A stretch of 64,000 bases of DNA, taken from positions 62,001 through 126,000 of the forward strand of contig PBRQ01000095.1 of assembly GCA_002725995.1 (NCBI GenBank). Reading direction: 5' to 3'. The DNA comes from Gammaproteobacteria bacterium (GTDB taxonomy: Bacteria > Pseudomonadota > Gammaproteobacteria > Pseudomonadales > Azotimanducaceae). The translations under genes were made by a program, and so were the position numbers. Under the pieces are notes generated by a model that saw only the letters and a list, made by a program, of their open reading frames with translations, made no database searches and was not told the origin of the DNA. This document shows positions 61,633 through 64,000 of this stretch, one piece after another (position 1 is the stretch's first letter; every line of letters starts with the position of its first letter).

Positions 61633-63732
61633 ATGTGCGCAAAAATACGACAAGCATTTTGCTTGCTGCTGTGTCTTGCCGTGACGGTCTCGTCACATGG
61701 TGAGAGCAATTTTCTAAAAGACAAAATCTTCCAGGACGTAATTCTCGTCACGGGAACGCGTCAACCTATTTCCAGCGAAACTATCAGTGCTGATGTGGCT
61801 CCAGCCATAGCCCCTGATGCGGCTTATCTTGTTGGTCGACTACCGGGCGCCGCTCTCAACAACAATGGTCGGCTTTCAGGGCAGATACAGTACCGCGGTG
61901 CCCATGGGTCAAGAATTGGTACCAAAATCAACGGCCAGAACTTTCACTCCGGTGGCCCAAACCTGATGGACCCGCCTATGCACTATGCACCGCCACCGCT
62001 GGTTGAATCCATCGAAGTGAGCCGTGGTGCAAGCGCGGTTGCCTTTGGACCGTCCCTGGTAGGCGGTATTAGTACAATGCTTAAAACGGTGGACTATGGA
62101 GAAACCAGCGCCATTGATTTTCACTATGACCTGACAGCGATCGGTCGGAGTGCTGATGCGAGTCACGCGCTCGGCGGCACGTTTGGAGTGTCTAACGATC
62201 GGTTCAAGCTGTTTACATCCGTATCAACTGAGGAGGGTAATGATGTCGGGTTCCCGGGTGGGGATATCGAGAATACATTCCATGACAGGCTTGCCTTTGG
62301 CCTCACTGGTGTATACCGAGGTGATGATGGCGAGCTTAGCCTTGAGTTTCGACGCCAGGAAACGGGCCCAACAGGCAACCCGCCTTTTGCGATGGATATC
62401 AGGCTTGTTGAGACAGACTTTGTAAATTTGCGTTTCAGTAAGACCTTGGCGAATCTGAAGTGGTCTGGGTCTATAGGCTATAGTGATGTGGATCACGAAA
62501 TGACAAACTTTGAGCTGCGAAAACAACCGGCCAGCCCGGGTCGCTTCAGGTTGACCGTTGCCGCTGCCAAAACCCTTGTTGCCAGTTTTGGTACAAAACT
62601 TGAAGTTGGTGAGAATCAATTGCAGCTGGAAATTGACAGCAGTTCGGTTGAAAAGTCAGCAAGAATAAGCAACCCCAATAACCCTAATTTTTTCGTCGAC
62701 AGTCTGCCAGGAATCAAGATTGATCGTTTTGGTGTTTTTGCTGACTGGACTAAATCAGTCGCTGCTTTCGATATGTCAGTAGGCGTGCGAGTTGACCAGC
62801 ATGAGGCAGAGGCAGGTCTGGCAACAACGGGCGCAGCGGTTCCAATGATGCCCGCCATGCTGTCAATGCAGTTCAATCAGTCAGATCGAAAATGGAAGGC
62901 GACCACGACTGACTTAGTGTTAAGAGCCTGGAAAGAGATAAAAGGCAACACCTGGCGAGCAAGCCTTGCCAGAAAAAACAGGGTGCCAAGCTACATAGAG
63001 CTCTTTGCATGGCTGCCAACGCCAGCAAGTGCTGGTCTGGCTGACGGCAATAACTATGTGGGTGACCGTAACCTCGATGAAGAAACAGCCTGGATTCTTG
63101 AGGCAGGTATCGATATAAACAGGGATGGATGGTGGCTCCGCCCAACCATTTATTATCACCATGTTGAGGATTACATACAGGGTATTTCTTACGACGATAC
63201 GCCCGGTGTTATCGATTCAACCGTGGAGATGGTGTCCAATATGAATGGTGACTCTGCACCACTTCGTTTTGCTAATGTCGATGCTAAGATGTATGGCTTC
63301 GATACTGACTATGGCATACAACTCAGTTCCAATTGGCGGATAGAAGGTGTCGTTTCAGTTGTTCGGGGCGAGCGACGCGATATAAATGACAATCTCTACC
63401 GAATTTCACCGGATCGCTTTTCCCTCGGCCTAATTTATGAGCGGAACCAATGGATGGTTAACCTTGAGAGTGTGCTTGTAGGTGAGCAGGATAATATTTC
63501 TCGAACCAATAGCGAACAATGGACACCCGGTCATGGGCTTCTAAACCTTTATACCCACTGGCGGGCAAAAGCTGGTCTTTTGCTGTCCCTGGGCTTTGAG
63601 AATATCCTTGACCATGAATATCGTGACCACCTAAGCGGATATAATCGGATAGCAGATTCAGACATTGCTGTTGGAGAGCGTCTTCCTGGAACTGGGCGGA
63701 ACGTCTATTTGAGGTTGCAGTTACGACGATAG
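61633..63732 (+). CDS. TonB-dependent receptor, probable copper (OprC-like) type
   Basis: A 699-residue outer-membrane receptor with a signal peptide (FCLLLCLAVTVSSHG), a plug domain (YLVGRLPGAALNNNGRLSGQIQYRG, GSRIGTKINGQNF, VESIEVSRGASAVAFG) and a long beta-barrel ending GRNVYLRLQLRR. Met- and His-rich stretches such as GGPNLMDPPMHYAP and MMPAMLSM fit a copper receptor. The last residues are QLRR instead of the usual terminal aromatic residue, and the stop lies at a junction with a metY fragment. The end may have been altered by recombination. Confidence 0.87.
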   Translation: MCAKIRQAFCLLLCLAVTVSSHGESNFLKDKIFQDVILVTGTRQPISSETISADVAPAIAPDAAYLVGRLPGAALNNNGRLSGQIQYRGAHGSRIGTKINGQNFHSGGPNLMDPPMHYAPPPLVESIEVSRGASAVAFGPSLVGGISTMLKTVDYGETSAIDFHYDLTAIGRSADASHALGGTFGVSNDRFKLFTSVSTEEGNDVGFPGGDIENTFHDRLAFGLTGVYRGDDGELSLEFRRQETGPTGNPPFAMDIRLVETDFVNLRFSKTLANLKWSGSIGYSDVDHEMTNFELRKQPASPGRFRLTVAAAKTLVASFGTKLEVGENQLQLEIDSSSVEKSARISNPNNPNFFVDSLPGIKIDRFGVFADWTKSVAAFDMSVGVRVDQHEAEAGLATTGAAVPMMPAMLSMQFNQSDRKWKATTTDLVLRAWKEIKGNTWRASLARKNRVPSYIELFAWLPTPASAGLADGNNYVGDRNLDEETAWILEAGIDINRDGWWLRPTIYYHHVEDYIQGISYDDTPGVIDSTVEMVSNMNGDSAPLRFANVDAKMYGFDTDYGIQLSSNWRIEGVVSVVRGERRDINDNLYRISPDRFSLGLIYERNQWMVNLESVLVGEQDNISRTNSEQWTPGHGLLNLYTHWRAKAGLLLSLGFENILDHEYRDHLSGYNRIADSDIAVGERLPGTGRNVYLRLQLRR

Positions 63733-63884
63733 ATATTTCCTTCCACCGCAAGGTTGAACAGGTCCGCACCATGCTGTGTGTCATCGAAAGTATACGAGGT
63801 GGTCTGGTAAATGGGTACGGCCGCAGCCTTGGTGGTGGCTTCCGAATCGTAGCCGTGGTGCAGTGCCAGGGATTCCAGTTTCAT
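63705..63884 (-). pseudogene. metY: 5' remnant of metY (O-acetylhomoserine sulfhydrylase)
   Basis: From the ATG at 63882-63884 the minus strand reads KLESLALHHGYDSEATTKA and AVPIYQTTSYTFDDTQHGA, the highly conserved start of O-acetylhomoserine aminocarboxypropyltransferases, and continues to GNIYRR. There the match stops; the frame ends at 63705-63707 inside the receptor gene. Only about 53 of some 430 residues remain. The breakpoint is at about 63725-63733, at the stop codon of the TonB receptor. The 116 bp to the right of the ATG show nothing I recognise. Confidence 0.75.
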
Positions 63885-64000
63885 GCTTCAACTCTGCTTC
63901 GAGGTTGGTGATAAAGGACGGGAAGATACTCTACCGCCCGTGAAGGTGCCAGCGCTTTTTATATTTGAGGAATGTCTATTCGACCGTACGGGGTGCTTGT

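Noticed and set aside
63733-64000. SAM riboswitch upstream of metY
   Set aside because: Only 116 bp precede the metY ATG within the window, and I could not find the conserved SAM riboswitch core in it.

Overview
The window looks like a chromosomal, catabolism-rich stretch of a gammaproteobacterium, probably marine or otherwise aerobic and heterotrophic. The support is indirect: roughly half GC, c-type cytochromes, a PQQ-dependent lipoprotein dehydrogenase, TonB receptors, many SDRs, acyl-CoA dehydrogenases, glutathione S-transferases, a sulfatase, and no rRNA or tRNA genes that I can see. I cannot name a genus.

Left part (1-28.2 kb), one large catabolic locus. It opens with the tail of an ABM-type gene, an NTF2-like protein, AcoX, and the E2 and E3 parts of a 2-oxoacid/acetoin-type dehydrogenase complex. 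The E1 genes are presumably just outside the left edge. Two c-type cytochromes follow on the minus strand. They diverge from a long plus-strand run: acyl-CoA ligase, two acyl-CoA dehydrogenases, a flavin/FeS enoate-reductase-like enzyme, an amidohydrolase-like protein, a MaoC-type hydratase, a double CaiB-type CoA-transferase, and a four-gene molybdenum enzyme of the ethylbenzene dehydrogenase / steroid C25 dehydrogenase type (order alpha, gamma, beta, chaperone). A second acyl-CoA ligase and two tandem TetR regulators close the run. Two SDRs and an MFS transporter come next. A sensible reading, which is inference, is water-dependent hydroxylation of a hydrocarbon or isoprenoid/sterol-like substrate in the periplasm with electrons passed to the cytochromes, then CoA activation, beta-oxidation-like steps and thiamine-type cleavage. 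Overlapping palindromes between the cytochromes and the ligase (5723-5770) are good operator candidates for the TetR pair.

Middle part (28.2-46 kb), accessory metabolism: a small cytochrome b, a CMD-family protein, alpha/beta hydrolases, a nitroreductase, an APH-type kinase, a luciferase-like monooxygenase, SDRs, a stand-alone molybdopterin oxidoreductase, a GMC oxidoreductase and a PQQ dehydrogenase. The most striking gene is at 38771-39319: an AhpD/CMD-like protein whose second active-site cysteine is encoded by in-frame TGA, followed at the right distance by a SECIS-like hairpin. It is very probably a selenoprotein that standard gene calling would split in two. A defective IS3-family element (42783-44023) sits exactly at the stop codon of the PQQ dehydrogenase gene.

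Right part (46-64 kb), mixed catabolic genes plus unusual gene decay: an acyl-CoA dehydrogenase, TetR, GSTs, sulfatase, thiolase, MFS transporter and ketopantoate-reductase-like protein, among several broken genes (internally deleted alpha/beta hydrolase and TonB receptor, frameshifted dehalogenase-like hydrolase, frameshifted GST, frameshifted membrane-anchored protein). The window ends with a DUF2946 / TonB receptor pair, probably copper-related, that abuts a truncated metY start on the opposite strand.
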